Source: Arthrobotrys musiformis (lineage: Eukaryota > Ascomycota > Orbiliomycetes > Orbiliales > Orbiliaceae). From it: DNA of 64,000 nt. This document shows positions 34,096-45,471 of the stretch, piece after piece. The notes below the pieces were generated by a model. It was not told the DNA's origin. It saw nothing but the letters and a program-made list of their open reading frames with translations, and did not search any database. How positions within the stretch are numbered: the stretch's first letter is position 1; every line of letters begins with the position of its first letter. Location: assembly GCA_036971715.1 (NCBI GenBank), contig JAVHJL010000006.1:434001-498000 (forward strand), in the 5' to 3' direction. The translations under genes and the position numbers were made by a program.

Positions 34096-36515
34096 ATGCT
34101 CCCCGGGCGGCATGTAGGCGCCAAAGCGCTCACATGGCAAACGACAAGAATACAACCCTCAAACCAAGTGCGCTTTCTGGCAGCAAGCAGACCTTCGCTT
34201 CCGAAAAGTATCGAAAATAATACTCGAGTAAACGCCATTCTGAAAGTTCAGAGCGCCGTTGCGAACACCTCTTCCAGATTGACGCTGGACAGCCTAACGA
34301 CCGATGACCAACGGCGGGACTACCTATGGAGCAGGAGGGAACAGATTCTCAAGATCCTTCCTGGCAGGGAGTGGAAAAAGGTCTTTGCTATCGCTAGGAG
34401 ATTGTTTGAATTCAATTATCTCGTCAGGCCGCCGTCGGATAAAGAGTTTAGGAAAAGAATGCTGGATAATTCTGGAGACCTGTTGGTTAAGCTCGAACAA
34501 GTCCCAATGTGGCTTTCAGCGGAAATCAAAATGCTAGAGTCTCTGGATCGGGAAAAGGCGCAAGCGGCCGAAAGAAATTCGGACATTACGAGCTCCGGTA
34601 CAGAAAAAGCGGATAACAAGTCTGTATCTGAGAGCGTGGCATCCACTGGGGTGGAGGAAGCACCAGAGGATCAAAAAACCCAATCGACAACAGAATCGAG
34701 CCTTCTTGGCCGAGTTCCGGTGATACCAGATGCGAAATTGTTAGAGGGGGCGCTAGGAGGAGACGCGGAGGATGTATCCCGTTACCGCAACCTCATGATA
34801 TCCCCAAATTTGGAACCAGTCACCGCGAGACCAGACCCACCCGTATATTCAACAACGTCGGCCAAGGAACCTGTCGAACAGCCAACCGTAAAGCCTGCTA
34901 CTAAAGCCACTGAGACGCCGGTAGAGAAACCGGCCGACAAGTCTGCGGAAAGGTTCTTAGAGAAGAAAGCAACAGAGTCTGCGAAGGAGGTAAACACTTT
35001 CCCTTCGAATGCGGCTGTCAGGCATCGCTAAATTAGCTTCTAAATTAGGCTGCTCCCATACCAATAATCGTCCCCGAGTACAACAGAGTCATGAAGTCCG
35101 CCGGAAGAGAAGAGGAGGCAACGGTAGAAAAACTCGCGCAGTTGCTGGTACCAGAAGATACGGCATCGGGGGCATCCGACTCCCTCCAGAAGTTAAGCAG
35201 AACGCTTATGGCGGAGAACGTTCGACCCGACCTAAGGCCGGTATTCTACTCCAACCAGGCCGCATATGCTCTACTTGCAGAGGCCACAACAATCCTGGAA
35301 GAGGCTTGCTTCGAATTCCTCAAGAAGAGAGCCCCATCGGTGACCACATGGCCGACATTCGATTGCCCCGAGGCACAAGAGTATAAGCGTTGGGTGGACT
35401 TGATCGTCAGATTAGGTAAAGAGCACTCAAAAGACGGCTTCAAGCTTCCACCTAAGTTTACCGAAGGCGTGGGTTACGGGGATATAATTCGAAACTCTGC
35501 TGCCCATAGGCTCCCGATTCACGCCCCGAAAATAAGAGAACTATTCCGCCGGTCCCGGATGTGGGTCGAAGCTCTTAACGTCCCTGAAGTCACCTTGAAA
35601 TTCGATAGACTAGAGCAAACAGCCGCCGAAATGCAGGAAGAGCTTGAGGAAGCATTAAATCCAGTTGTTGGCGAAATAAATGAAATTCTATCAAGGATTC
35701 AGGACCGGTGGGACGAAATTAAGCGACTGGAGGACAAAATAATAGCACTACAAAAATCTATCCGGATGGAAAAGGTTAGAATCGATCTCGAAGAACAAAA
35801 TATTCACAGCTCGCTTCGGAGGGCTCAAGCAATTCGATACGAGCACGGCCAGAAATTTGAAAGACAAAAGTTTCAAGACCATATTCAGGGAAAAACAGCT
35901 GAACTAGTTGGATCCAAGACGGAGGCAGAGGAACTTCCTGAAGATTGGAACGATGTGTGCGACGAAAGTATCGTCGAAGAATCAATCGAAGTAGACTCCG
36001 ATCTGGCCACTGCCGAAGAAGGGGCGGAAATGCCTCCCGTAAAAACGCCAAGGCCTGAAACCGATGCCCAACTTACCCGCAAGGAAAGACGCAAAGCCGC
36101 GAAAGCAGCACTGGCGAGAGAGGAAATGGCGAGAAAAGCGCAGTTGGCTAGAGGCGCAGATAAGAGCCAAGCTGAAAGGACCAATGCAGGTGGACCAAAA
36201 TTAGCGCGCGACTCCCAAGGTGGCCTCGTTTCTTTCAAGAGAGATTCACTGCCCGATATCGAGGAAATGTCTGAGGAGCTTTCAAGGGCGGCCAGATCTG
36301 AGCCTTGGAACGCAATAACAAAAGAATCCGATTCGAAAACCGAACCTTCAGAAGATCCTGGAACAAAGTCTACGAAGGTAGAGGATGCGGATGTCCAGAA
36401 GCCAAAGGATAAATCCGTGGTGGAAGAGGTGGAATCTAAGGAATCAACTGTTAGTAAAAGCGAACAGGAGGAGCGTGGTGCGAAATGGTACAATCCCTTA
36501 TCTTGGTTCAAGTGA
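34096..36515 (+). CDS. Uncharacterised protein with HEPN-like RNxxxH motif and coiled coils (776 aa)
   Basis: Not a family I recognise. Model: exons 34096-34989 and 35079-36515, an 89-nt intron with a GTAAAC donor and a weak CGAG acceptor; if the join is wrong, the second half is its own gene starting at 35091. Residues 1-40 are basic, without acids and Ser/Arg-rich, like a mitochondrial presequence. A helical segment (about 65-150) is followed by a disordered Lys/Glu/Pro/Thr repeat-like stretch to 298. In exon 2, residues 364-384 (LAEATTILEEACFEFLKK...) and RNSAAHRLPIH (Arg436, His441, His446) align with the 1097-aa protein. Coiled coils follow at about 472-567, then a charged disordered tail ending KWYNPLSWFK. 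Function unknown; ribonuclease or scaffold roles are only guesses. Confidence 0.65.
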
Positions 36516-37009
36516 AAGATTATCCACGAGACATAGATATTGTTGCGAGCCTAAAGCCATGCTTCCTCTCCTAGATTTTTTTTCTTTTCTGGATTGTACA
36601 TATTCATCTATCCATCACTTGCATGTGCAAATATCTTCATGTATATATATATAGACTTTGGGGGGTCGTGTTAGGTCGATTTGAGTTATGAGCTATTCGA
36701 TCTTTGCAGACGCTAGCTAGCTCGGGAGTCATTTTGGTAGCCTTATGGCGAAGGTTGAAAATTTGGAATATTAATATCATATCACGTCTCTGGAACAAAA
36801 ACCAAACTCCCTGTCTCGAGATCGCTTAGGCTGCACGGTACCGAATTCAGCTACGAATAAACTCAGGATTAAATTATTGTATACTTGGGTAAGGTCCCCT
36901 CGATAGCTTTTCTTGTATACTGGTACGAGCATATTTGTATTGGATAAATGTAGGTATAAATCGACCAAACCCAATCATCTGTTTGAAGTTTGCGAATTCA
37001 AGGAATTAA
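36516..37009. other. Convergent 3' flanks
   Basis: Between the 3' ends of the 776-aa gene (plus) and the secreted EF-hand-like gene (minus). Nothing recognised. Confidence 0.6.
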
Positions 37010-38899
37010 TCACTGTGGTCGCGTGTAGTCCGCAAAAAGATTATCATCTTCCTCCTCCTCTTCCTCCTCCACTCCTTGACCTTGGTTACCTTGCAGGCCC
37101 TGCGCTTCTGCCTGCGCCTGTTGCGCCTGTAGCCCTTGAGCCTGCAATGCTTGTTGCATGGCTCTCAGTTCGTCCAACCGGGAGGGGTCCGTCGCCAAGT
37201 AAAAGCGTATCGTGTCATCTGCACTTAGTGCTCTTACGTCCTGTGCACTGAGGGAATGGGCTATACGTGAATCCATCGGCTCAATATTATCCAAATTGCG
37301 GGATAGCAAAGTTAGTTCGATTTGCCTGTCTTGCTGTTCCCACAAAAGGTACATGTTTCCTATTTCCACGAGGTTCCTTGCTGTTATATGGTCCAAACTT
37401 GGATCGCTGAGCGGTTGGTAGATCCTGCGCCTCAGCGCGCGTATCTGAGCTTCCTCCATCTCGGCAAGGATGCGTGTCACTTCCATTTCATATTGCGTCG
37501 TTCCAGGTTCATAAGGCAGTCGATTGATCATTTCCTGTGCTGCTGTTCTGCTCGCTGTGTCGGGTCTGGCAACCGTCGCTAGATAGTTTTGTATAATATC
37601 TTGAACTGGTTCAGTTCTTTGTTGGAGCATGTTGACAACTTCATTTACCGGCCGGAATCCAGTAACTCTCACAAGTGGCCTATTGGCCTCGGGAACGTAT
37701 AGAGGATCTCGCGCGGGTAGATTAGGTCTCGTGCCTTCTGGGTAAATCCGCAGTTGCGGCGCTTGAGGCTCGGTCTGAGTTCCAACCTCGGCAGCTGTCC
37801 TGACATAGGGGTTTCTTTGCTGTGGCTGTGGGAAATGCGAAATAGACTCTTCATAATTGAGATTATTGGTCTCAGCTTGAGTGCTAGGGGCCTGTGGGAT
37901 TGGTAGCCAAAGAGCTCTATTAGGTTCCGAGTTAGGTTGGATTTCGAGCGCCGCGTCGCGCCGGGGGACGTTGAAGCGAAATGGACTTTCTTCCTCGGCT
38001 TTGACAATCTCTTCTTCCTCCATTTTGACCTGGGGCTCGCTTTGTTCCTCTTCTTTGACGTTAATATCGTCCACGCCACCTTCATTAGGTTGAGCCTGGT
38101 ATGGTATATTAGAAGAGTCTCTCCCAAGCCCTCCATCCGCCGCATTATTCGGATTTGGGGCTTGGAAGTAATCTTGAGGCGGATTCTCCGCTAAATTTGA
38201 GGCTGGAAGGTTAACGGAAGGCTGGACTTGGTAATCCGCGGCCTCTATCCCATCCGCCAATCCGGCCAAATACACCCACGCCTCCATATAATTATTAAAC
38301 TCCTGCCAGGAAACTAATAAATCACCATTCATATCTGTATAAGCGGGCCTCTTGAATCTCCCGGTTTTTATACGAACATACCCGGCTCCACTGTCGGGTA
38401 GGAAGAGTGCTCTCCAATCTGTGTCATCTGGGACGATGGGTTTCCAGAATCTATATCTCCCTGCGAGTGGTGGATCCGTCTTCCCAAAGTCTACGTATTG
38501 CACTGAGGTTCGATGTTCGCCCTGCGGATCGTGGAAACGGATAACCGCGTCCGGGAACCCTATGCAGTCGAAGTTTTCTAGCCCTTGGTACAACCCTATC
38601 GCTAGCAGATTCTCAGGAGTTTGTGCTTCATACCCGGGTATGTTGATACCGGAGAGTTCCTGAACAATAATCCCCGCCTCCGGCCCATTTATGAGACCGA
38701 CGCCCTCGATGTCGGGTATTGGGTGCTTGGATGTTACCTCGTAACAGACATCTGGGTTTGGATCGACGACATCGTGGGTTTGGAAATTGTCGGATTCTGA
38801 ATTGTGTTCCCTGAAGAAGACGGTGTATCCGTAGGTGAAATCGAGGGCTACGGTGAAATAAGCCAAGGAGAGGAATATTCGCGGAGAGCAGAATATCAT
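37010..38899 (-). CDS. Secreted orphan protein with EF-hand-like loop and acidic tail (629 aa)
   Basis: Single-exon gene of unknown family. MIFCSPRIFLSLAYFTVALD is a clear signal peptide. Residues 25-200 form an apparently folded domain with two Cys (VCYEV, DCIGF) and many aromatics. Near residue 190-205, DMNGDLLVSWQEF fits an EF-hand loop at positions 1, 3, 5, 8 and 12 (D, N, D, V, E), but lacks the usual Gly at position 6. The middle (about 220-420) is Asn/Pro/Gln-rich and disordered, with an acidic VKEEE repeat. The C-terminal third is helical with many Ala/Gln/Leu and ends in an acidic run, VEEEEEEEDDNLF. Probably extracellular and possibly calcium-binding; function unknown. Confidence 0.72.
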   Translation of the reverse strand: MIFCSPRIFLSLAYFTVALDFTYGYTVFFREHNSESDNFQTHDVVDPNPDVCYEVTSKHPIPDIEGVGLINGPEAGIIVQELSGINIPGYEAQTPENLLAIGLYQGLENFDCIGFPDAVIRFHDPQGEHRTSVQYVDFGKTDPPLAGRYRFWKPIVPDDTDWRALFLPDSGAGYVRIKTGRFKRPAYTDMNGDLLVSWQEFNNYMEAWVYLAGLADGIEAADYQVQPSVNLPASNLAENPPQDYFQAPNPNNAADGGLGRDSSNIPYQAQPNEGGVDDINVKEEEQSEPQVKMEEEEIVKAEEESPFRFNVPRRDAALEIQPNSEPNRALWLPIPQAPSTQAETNNLNYEESISHFPQPQQRNPYVRTAAEVGTQTEPQAPQLRIYPEGTRPNLPARDPLYVPEANRPLVRVTGFRPVNEVVNMLQQRTEPVQDIIQNYLATVARPDTASRTAAQEMINRLPYEPGTTQYEMEVTRILAEMEEAQIRALRRRIYQPLSDPSLDHITARNLVEIGNMYLLWEQQDRQIELTLLSRNLDNIEPMDSRIAHSLSAQDVRALSADDTIRFYLATDPSRLDELRAMQQALQAQGLQAQQAQAEAQGLQGNQGQGVEEEEEEEDDNLFADYTRPQ

Positions 38900-40198
38900 T
38901 GCGGCGACCGGGTGAAAAAATAGCTTGAATACAGGTACAATTTTTATTTATAAGTACGCTACTCCGCTGGTGATATAAAGCCTTATAATTTGGTTTTCAT
39001 GTTGACGAAGTTGGAGGAGGGGACATGGTACCTGCACGTGGGATTTCTCGTGGTGGATATGAGCGATCAAGAGTGGGATATGATCAGTTTCGAGCAAGTT
39101 TCGAGCTACCACGATCACAGCAATAGCCATAGCCTATGTGAATCCATATTTAGGTGTTGTTTTCGTCGCTTCCCTTTAAAATACCACATGCTAGATCGAT
39201 CCCGAGTTGGCTTGCTGATTGCCTGTCTTAACATTCGCATGTACTAAATCAAAAGCCTCAGCTCCACTAAGAATTAAACTGCACTGTGCTCCGATGACAT
39301 CGTAGTCCAAGAGCCTCATATCTGCTGCGAGCGTGAGCCCCAATATATAGGTATATATATGGTGGTCCAATGTTTCCCAGTTGCATTTTGGTAGTAAATT
39401 TAAGTAAACCTAGTGAGCCCGCAGTCCGAGGTTTCTCTGGCGTCAAGAAAAACCAAACTTCAGTCTTACACACTGAAACCGGAGGTTCTCATTACAGGGA
39501 ACTCGGTGCTGTTCTTTGATATCATAAGATATAATCCCTAATGAACCAGTCTCGACACTAGCTAACGAACCGAGTCATTTTGGAACTTTCATCAATTCGG
39601 CGTTGTTGGTGTGTTATTTTTCAGCGGATGTTGAGCCACCCGACGGCCGGCTGGGGGGACAAACTCATGGCCATGGCAAAAACCCTCGTCAGAATCAACT
39701 TACCGCGGCTCACATGTTGCAGGGTTAAGGATCCTAGGATGAGAGCTCGTATGTTGCAAGGGCTGGGGGGGCGTCGACGAGCCCCTTCGCACCTTCTCAA
39801 TAGGATAGCCAAGTGAGCGCCGGGAACTTTCGCCATGAATTCATATGAAACGGGTTATAGTTTACGTATTTTACGAGGTTTACGAGAACCGGTCCAGCAG
39901 ATCCAGCTGGATGGGGAGCCGCTCAGCCCCAGATTTTCGACCCCAGATTGTTAAAAAACAGCTAGTTCGATTGGTTGGTCACGGTCATGTTGGAAGTTTC
40001 GGTGGCCCCGGAGTTAGAACTTCGCAGATGGCGGACGGCTTACTTTTCTAAACCATAAAACTTCAACGTTCCTAAAGTTCATTTGTCGTCGGTGGGATCT
40101 ATACTCTTGAAGCAGACCTGCGGTGCAACCCAAAACCAAGCTCGATCAACTAGCTACCTGTGTGCTCAACGCAATATCTATAACGAGGCTTCGCAAAA
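38900..40198. other. Divergent intergenic region
   Basis: Upstream of the secreted orphan (minus) and the membrane protein (plus). Several short ORFs without protein-like features; nothing else recognised. Confidence 0.55.
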
Positions 40199-40847
40199 AT
40201 GTCGTATACTGTCTCACCCCCAGTTCCAACGTCGGCGATTGTAAATTGCGTCGTGAACATGATTCTCTTGGGACTTAACGGTAAGGCCCAAATCCGGCCC
40301 TTTTAGCTCGGCTTCCAGGGTTAGTTTCTCCATAGGAACATTTTTCTAAAGTCCGTGTCGATGTTTTCTAGCCTACAAGATGCTATTCGACCCTCTCGGC
40401 GCCCTCTCGGACCCCCTCTATCCGTTCTTCGTCAAGCTCTTCGGCCTGCCGAATTTCGCTATTCAGACGAAAATGAATGAATTCGGCGTCGAAGAGCCCG
40501 TTCTGGACCCGTTTATAATGCAGCTTACCACCATTATCGCCATTCTCTGCGCTCATTCTGCGGTTTTGTACGGTGTTATGTTGTTCAATAGGCAGTGGGA
40601 GTATATTTATATGACGGTCTTGTCTAAGACCATCGGAGTCGTCGGAGTTGGAGTTATGGCTTGGACTTTGTTCCCTGAGAGGGCGAGTCCGCCTATTGCT
40701 TTGTTTGTGGTTTGGGATAGTATGTGTGTTCTGCACTTGTGGTATGTTCTTGGAACGGCGAGGGGAACCTCGCAGGGCTTAGTCGTCAAGGGCGAGGCGG
40801 AAGAGATGGCCACTTCTGAGAAGACGAGACTATTGGCAGTAAAATGA
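40199..40847 (+). CDS. Small four-helix membrane protein (185 aa)
   Basis: Exons 40199-40280 and 40372-40847; the 91-nt intron (GTAAGG...TCTAG) splits an Ala codon. Start MSYTVSPPVPTSAIVNCVVN. Four hydrophobic stretches are visible: residues about 12-30, 65-85, 97-117 and 122-142, so it is an integral membrane protein without a cleavable signal. The tail after residue 145 is soluble and polar, ending EKTRLLAVK. The FDPLGALSDPLYPFF segment sits between helix 1 and helix 2. No family recognised; size and topology recall small fungal membrane proteins of unknown function. Confidence 0.72.
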
Positions 40848-40988
40848 TTCTAGATCTACGGGAAATATTATTGATCATGGGGTCTGGATTCGAGACAAAG
40901 CTGCAACTTGGGTACATGTTTGTTGATGTGCTAGCTGTCAATTACCGCTATCGCGCTGAAGATGATAATATATAATATGGCTCTCCTC

Positions 40989-41984
40989 TTATTCATCTGA
41001 ATAAACCAAATAGGCACATAATCCCAATTCCCACGGCCCTAGGAAGTCTCCGTTGTATGGATCGTATACTTCCATAAGACCATTCGAACACTGCCTATCG
41101 TTAGGTTCTGGATTACTACTGCTTTCCACCCGGATGATACCGCACTGCCCAGGGGCCACGTCGTCATCGTCCCTGCGGATGTAATACGCCACGCAATTCC
41201 AAGTATGGAAACAGATATTGCAGCACTCCTGAACATCCGTAGTGGGAAACCCGAAGTCTTGGAAAGTGGCGAGGTAATCGGTCCAGTCCCCACGATAGTC
41301 GGGACGGAGGAAATATGGGTCTGTAGCTTGACAGACGCTTACGGTTGCCGTGGATGTCTTTTGGGTTACGGTTCGAGTGCTCGTCTGTAATGATTGTTAA
41401 TAATTAGTAGTAACTTGTAGATTGAAAAGCTGATAATTATAGAACGTACGGATCTTTCGGCAGTGTACCCGATTAAACAAGTACACGCGCTTGATAGCCG
41501 ACCTGGGTCACCAGTACAAGATGAAGCCCAGGTTGGTAACGCTTGACGGGGGGCAACTGGGACACCAGTAATGGGACTAGGGCCCCTAGCCTCGATTTCT
41601 TGAGCATCGATGTCTCTCTTTTTCTTGTTAGGTGCGATATAAGGTGCCCCTTTGCGTGTGATATACTCGACCGGTTTACCGCTTGGGGAGAAAACAGCGA
41701 ATACGGTACGAGTAGCGGTGACGGTGACAGTCCTATGTGGCTTTCAATTAGGCATCGTATAAAGATAGTTTATAACTTGTTTGAATAGCTCAAAGGTTTA
41801 TGGGTCCTAACGCTGGTACCGGTGTAATTACTGGGCGAGTAGTAAGATACTGGCTACAGTATCGCACGGCTGGTGCAGTCGCTTTAAGCTGACGGAGACA
41901 GTTATCCGCATTGCAGATCGAGACCGCCTCCGCTAATGATATAGAGAGAGTCGCAATAACGAGTATTGCTAATTTTCCAATCAT
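40989..41984 (-). CDS. Secreted Cys-rich protein, PAN/Apple-like C-terminal region (270 aa)
   Basis: Exons 41984-41851, 41732-41450, 41384-40989; introns 118 and 65 nt, phases consistent. Signal peptide MIGKLAILVIATLSISLAEA, then CNADNCLRQL, a pattern common at the N-terminus of fungal secreted proteins, a Thr/Val-rich linker (TVTVTATRTV), a KKKR Kex2-like site, a short Cys pair (SACTCLIGYTAERS), a second Thr-rich linker, and a C-terminal Cys-rich module with ECCNICFHTWNCVAYYI, then single Cys in GQCGI, RQCSNG and GLCAYL. The CCNxCxxxxxC-AYY pattern recalls PAN/Apple carbohydrate- or protein-binding folds. An upstream in-frame ATG at 42095 would add 37 residues and a second hydrophobic segment; 41984 gives the more usual signal peptide. 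Role unknown, possibly cell-wall or adhesion. Confidence 0.72.
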
Positions 41985-43159
41985 TTTGGAATTACGAGAT
42001 AGGCCAAGGGTACTATAAGAGACAATGGAACAGGAGGGACCCAAGACGAGAGCTAAGAAAGCTTGAGCGGCCAAGTACTTCATAGTTCTCCACATTTAAG
42101 ATCGGGAGGCGGATCATTTTATAATCCGTGATCATGATAGCTCTATTATCGTGTATTATGAGGCTACTGGATTTAATTCCGATTGATCCGTTCCGATACC
42201 ATACCGGCAGTGTTATGCTGTCACCCATTACTAACGTTATCACTGATATAAGATGTTAAATGGAACCCGCATCCGGGCAGACATATGCGTATCGACGGCA
42301 GCGGATTATTGCAGACCAACGGACGGCGCAGGTGCTCTGATGTTTGTGTAATCATAGCCCGGCTCGTTTCAATCGAAAGGTTCAGCCGCAAAGACATTAA
42401 GCCACCGGTATTCGGCATGCGCATGTTCTTATCCTTGCATTCGCGTAGGAGCAACTCCAATAGGCTAAAACTCAGGTACAGTGGATATGAGCAATGCTGC
42501 AAGAAAGTGCCATTAGTCTGTTTGTGATACCGTCTGTGTATCTTCGCCGTTCGCCGTTTATAAAGCCGGGTCGCGGTGTGATATTTGCATTCGTTCGATA
42601 ACGGAGACGGCAAGTACCGTGAGCCAGTTCTCGACCCGAGATATCAGTGCATTTTGCGTTGGGTTGCATTTAGTATGCGAGGGAGCTGCAGTCTCGTTCT
42701 TACCCTGCAGCAGTCAACGCTGTGAGGACCAAGCTAGATACCGCCGTATATTGGTATCGATTGGGAAGTAGAGGTTTTGGAAGCTGCACCGGAAAGGCAG
42801 CAGCTATCTACGGCCAATAATATACACTTCCACATGCACATCCGATGAACTCTGAGTTACTCAAGCTATAGAGCAAAGCTACAGTAAAATAGCCTCAGGG
42901 CATATATATCCTAATTGGCTTATGTAATCAGATAGCAAACGTGTTGCCGTGTTGTAGGGCTGTTTGCTGCCTTGGCTCGCCAGGCAAAACCACTATGCGA
43001 TCAATCGCAAGTATCCTCAACCGCACCGACGCGTTCGAGTTCGAGCTTCAGTGTCTGTCCTCACCCGCCACTTCTGCTCCGCACCCGACAGCATAGCCAC
43101 ACCAGAATCTTCTCTACCACATCTCGGCGGCCTTAGTCGCTGCTTGCTCAGCTGAAACA
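41985..43159. other. Divergent intergenic region
   Basis: Between the secreted Cys-rich gene (minus) and ARP9 (plus). CT-containing leader before ARP9; scattered short ORFs; no gene recognised. Confidence 0.55.
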
Positions 43160-45462
43160 ATGGTGGGACCTGGATTCCGTGATGATCACATTCTTGTAAG
43201 AGATCTCCCTCTATTGGCGGCGCATCGCAGCGGCTTTGACGAATGCGTGTTTCTAACACTCCATATAGTTGATCGCACCCGGGTCAAAATCGACTCTGGC
43301 CCAATTGGGTCTCCCCGAGTCGTTTACACCGGCAAAGTTACGATTCCCGACGCGGATGTTCCCTGGATTGGAGGAGGGGCAATACCTACCAAACAAAGTC
43401 CATGAGTTGAAAGAAGGAGAGGAGATGCTGCTTCGCAATGGCGAGGTCATGACAGCAGGGCCAAACGGAAAGCCCCTCAAGAAACGGAAAGTCGATTCAG
43501 CTTCGAAGCCGAGCACGACAACCCAGACATCTACAGATGGGGCTGCAAAATCTGCTGACACCACCATGGCCGACGCCACTGATGGTCGCGAGGCGAATGG
43601 AGAGGAGGGAGGTGATGAGGATGAGGAAATGAATGGGACAAAAGGAGAAGGGTCAACGTCGAGACTTTTCTATGAGGATGACGATGATGAGGAAGGGGCG
43701 GTGTGGTGCATGGACCAAGGACGTATTGTTAACTGGGAAGCTTTCTTTGCTCTACTGTATGTCGCCTTAAAATACATGGCATGCCAGTTCAGACTGACTT
43801 TTGAGATACAGGCTACATGTCCACGAGACTCTCAACCCAACTTTTCATACCCCCATTCTCATGATTTCCCAACCTTGTTGGACCTGCACGGATAAAGAGA
43901 GAATCTGCCAATTCATCTTCGAGAAGCTTAAGACGCCAGGTTTCGGGATGATGGACGCTGCAGCCGCGATCAATAGCGCCTACAATGTCCAGCACTCTCT
44001 TGTTATCGATGTTGGTTACGAGAAAACCGATATTACTGCCCTGATCGATTGGAATATTCAGGAGGTCAACAGAACAACTATCCCATTCGGAGGACATTCG
44101 ATGAACCAGCACCTCCAAAAGCTACTACCGGGATTATCGGAGGACGAGGTTGAACAGTTGAAGCGTAGCAATATCTGTGAAATACTCCCGGCCGGAGTTC
44201 CTATCCCTGGAGAAGAGGAAGCCGACAGAGATACGGTTATGCGGCCACCTGAACCCACTACGATTGGGATGGGTGGGGTCGCTCAACCTAAGAGTCTGGA
44301 CGAGGAAGGGGACGAGGAAGAGGACGAGGGTGTCACAAACATTGCCGCCATTGTTGCTAGCGGTAAGACGCAAGAATACTTGGCTAAAAAAGAGAAGGAA
44401 AAGGCGGACAAGAAGGCAGGACTAGCCGCTGGTGAAAAGAGACTCCCTAACTATAAGAGAGAAAATAATTCTTTCCTATATGTTGAAAAGGTCCAGGATG
44501 CCGTGGTCGGAAACGGCCAAGATTTGACTGAGGTACCAGAGGGTGAGCGAATGGATGTTGACGTCGCCCCTTCGACAACTGAGGAACCAAAACTCGTTGA
44601 AGAAGCGCCTGCTGCTACCGGATCCGATGGCTCCCTGCCCCCACCATCTGAAGAAAACCGTCCCGAGGTGGTCAAAACGGATGCGGACAACTCGAAGCCG
44701 GCGCCTGAAGCCGAACCAAGCAAAGGTGGCCCCTCCTTGATGGAGTCCATGTTTTCTGCTACGCAAGACGACGACGATGCCAAGCGAGCCCAAGAGAAGG
44801 CCCTACGAAGGGAAGAGAAAAAGAGACAAGAGGCAGCCCAGTCGGGCGAAAGGCGAAGAGAAATCGAGGTCGGTACCGAGCGATTCAAGGTCGCGGAAGG
44901 CGGCATATTGGAGGCGATTGCCGATGCCGCGCATCGCGTGGTCAGTAGCGCCGATAACTACAACATGCGCTCCGAATGCTGGAACTCTCTTATCATCGCG
45001 GGTAATGGCAGTCGTGTCAAAGGATTTAAGGACGCACTTCTCAACACTATAATCTCGAAGTATCAAGTTTCGCCCTCATCTGGAACTATTTTCACATCCG
45101 AACTCCCTTCCAACATCCCTACACCATCTGGAACTGGCACAAATACCCCTCAACCATCTTCATTTAACTCACAACCGAACGCTCTCCTACTGCAGGCTGC
45201 AGCTAATAACGCGGCGCTCGCAGCGGCAGGCCAGCACCATTTGTCCATCCCCCAGCCAAACCAAGGCCCTAGCTCGATCAAAGTCGCAAAGATCCCCGAA
45301 TACTTCCCAGAGTGGAAAGATCACGGATTCGAAGAGTGCATGTTCCTCGGTGCACAGCTGGGCGCTAAGATCTACTTCGTCACAGACCAAGGAGTCAGTA
45401 AAGGCTTTGTCACCCGTGCTGATTATAACTCTCAGGGTCCGCAAGCCATCCACAATATTTAG
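43160..45462 (+). CDS. ARP9: Actin-related protein 9, chromatin-remodelling subunit
   Basis: Nuclear actin-related protein of RSC/SWI-SNF-type remodelling complexes. Exons 43160-43195 (12 codons), 43269-43756, 43812-45462; introns 73 and 55 nt; 724 aa. Actin-fold signatures: SLVIDVGYEKTDITALIDW (phosphate-binding region), PFGGHSMNQHL, IAGNGSRVKGFKDAL, and the C-terminal HGFEECMFLGAQLGAKIYFV. A nuclear-localisation-like KPLKKRKVDS lies in the first exons, next to a long acidic, disordered insertion (GDEDEEMNGTKGEG, EDDDDEEGAVW). A second Glu/Lys-rich insertion sits in the middle, and a Ser/Thr/Pro/Ala linker precedes the end. These insertions explain the length above yeast Arp9. The frame stays open for 65 codons after the TAG at 45460; see that entry. 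Confidence 0.9.
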
Positions 45463-45471
45463 CGAAATTGG

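Noticed and set aside
41985..42095. Alternative upstream start at 42095 for the secreted Cys-rich protein
   Set aside because: It would place a second hydrophobic segment and 37 residues before a normal signal peptide; the ATG at 41984 gives the standard secreted form, though the upstream ATG cannot be excluded.
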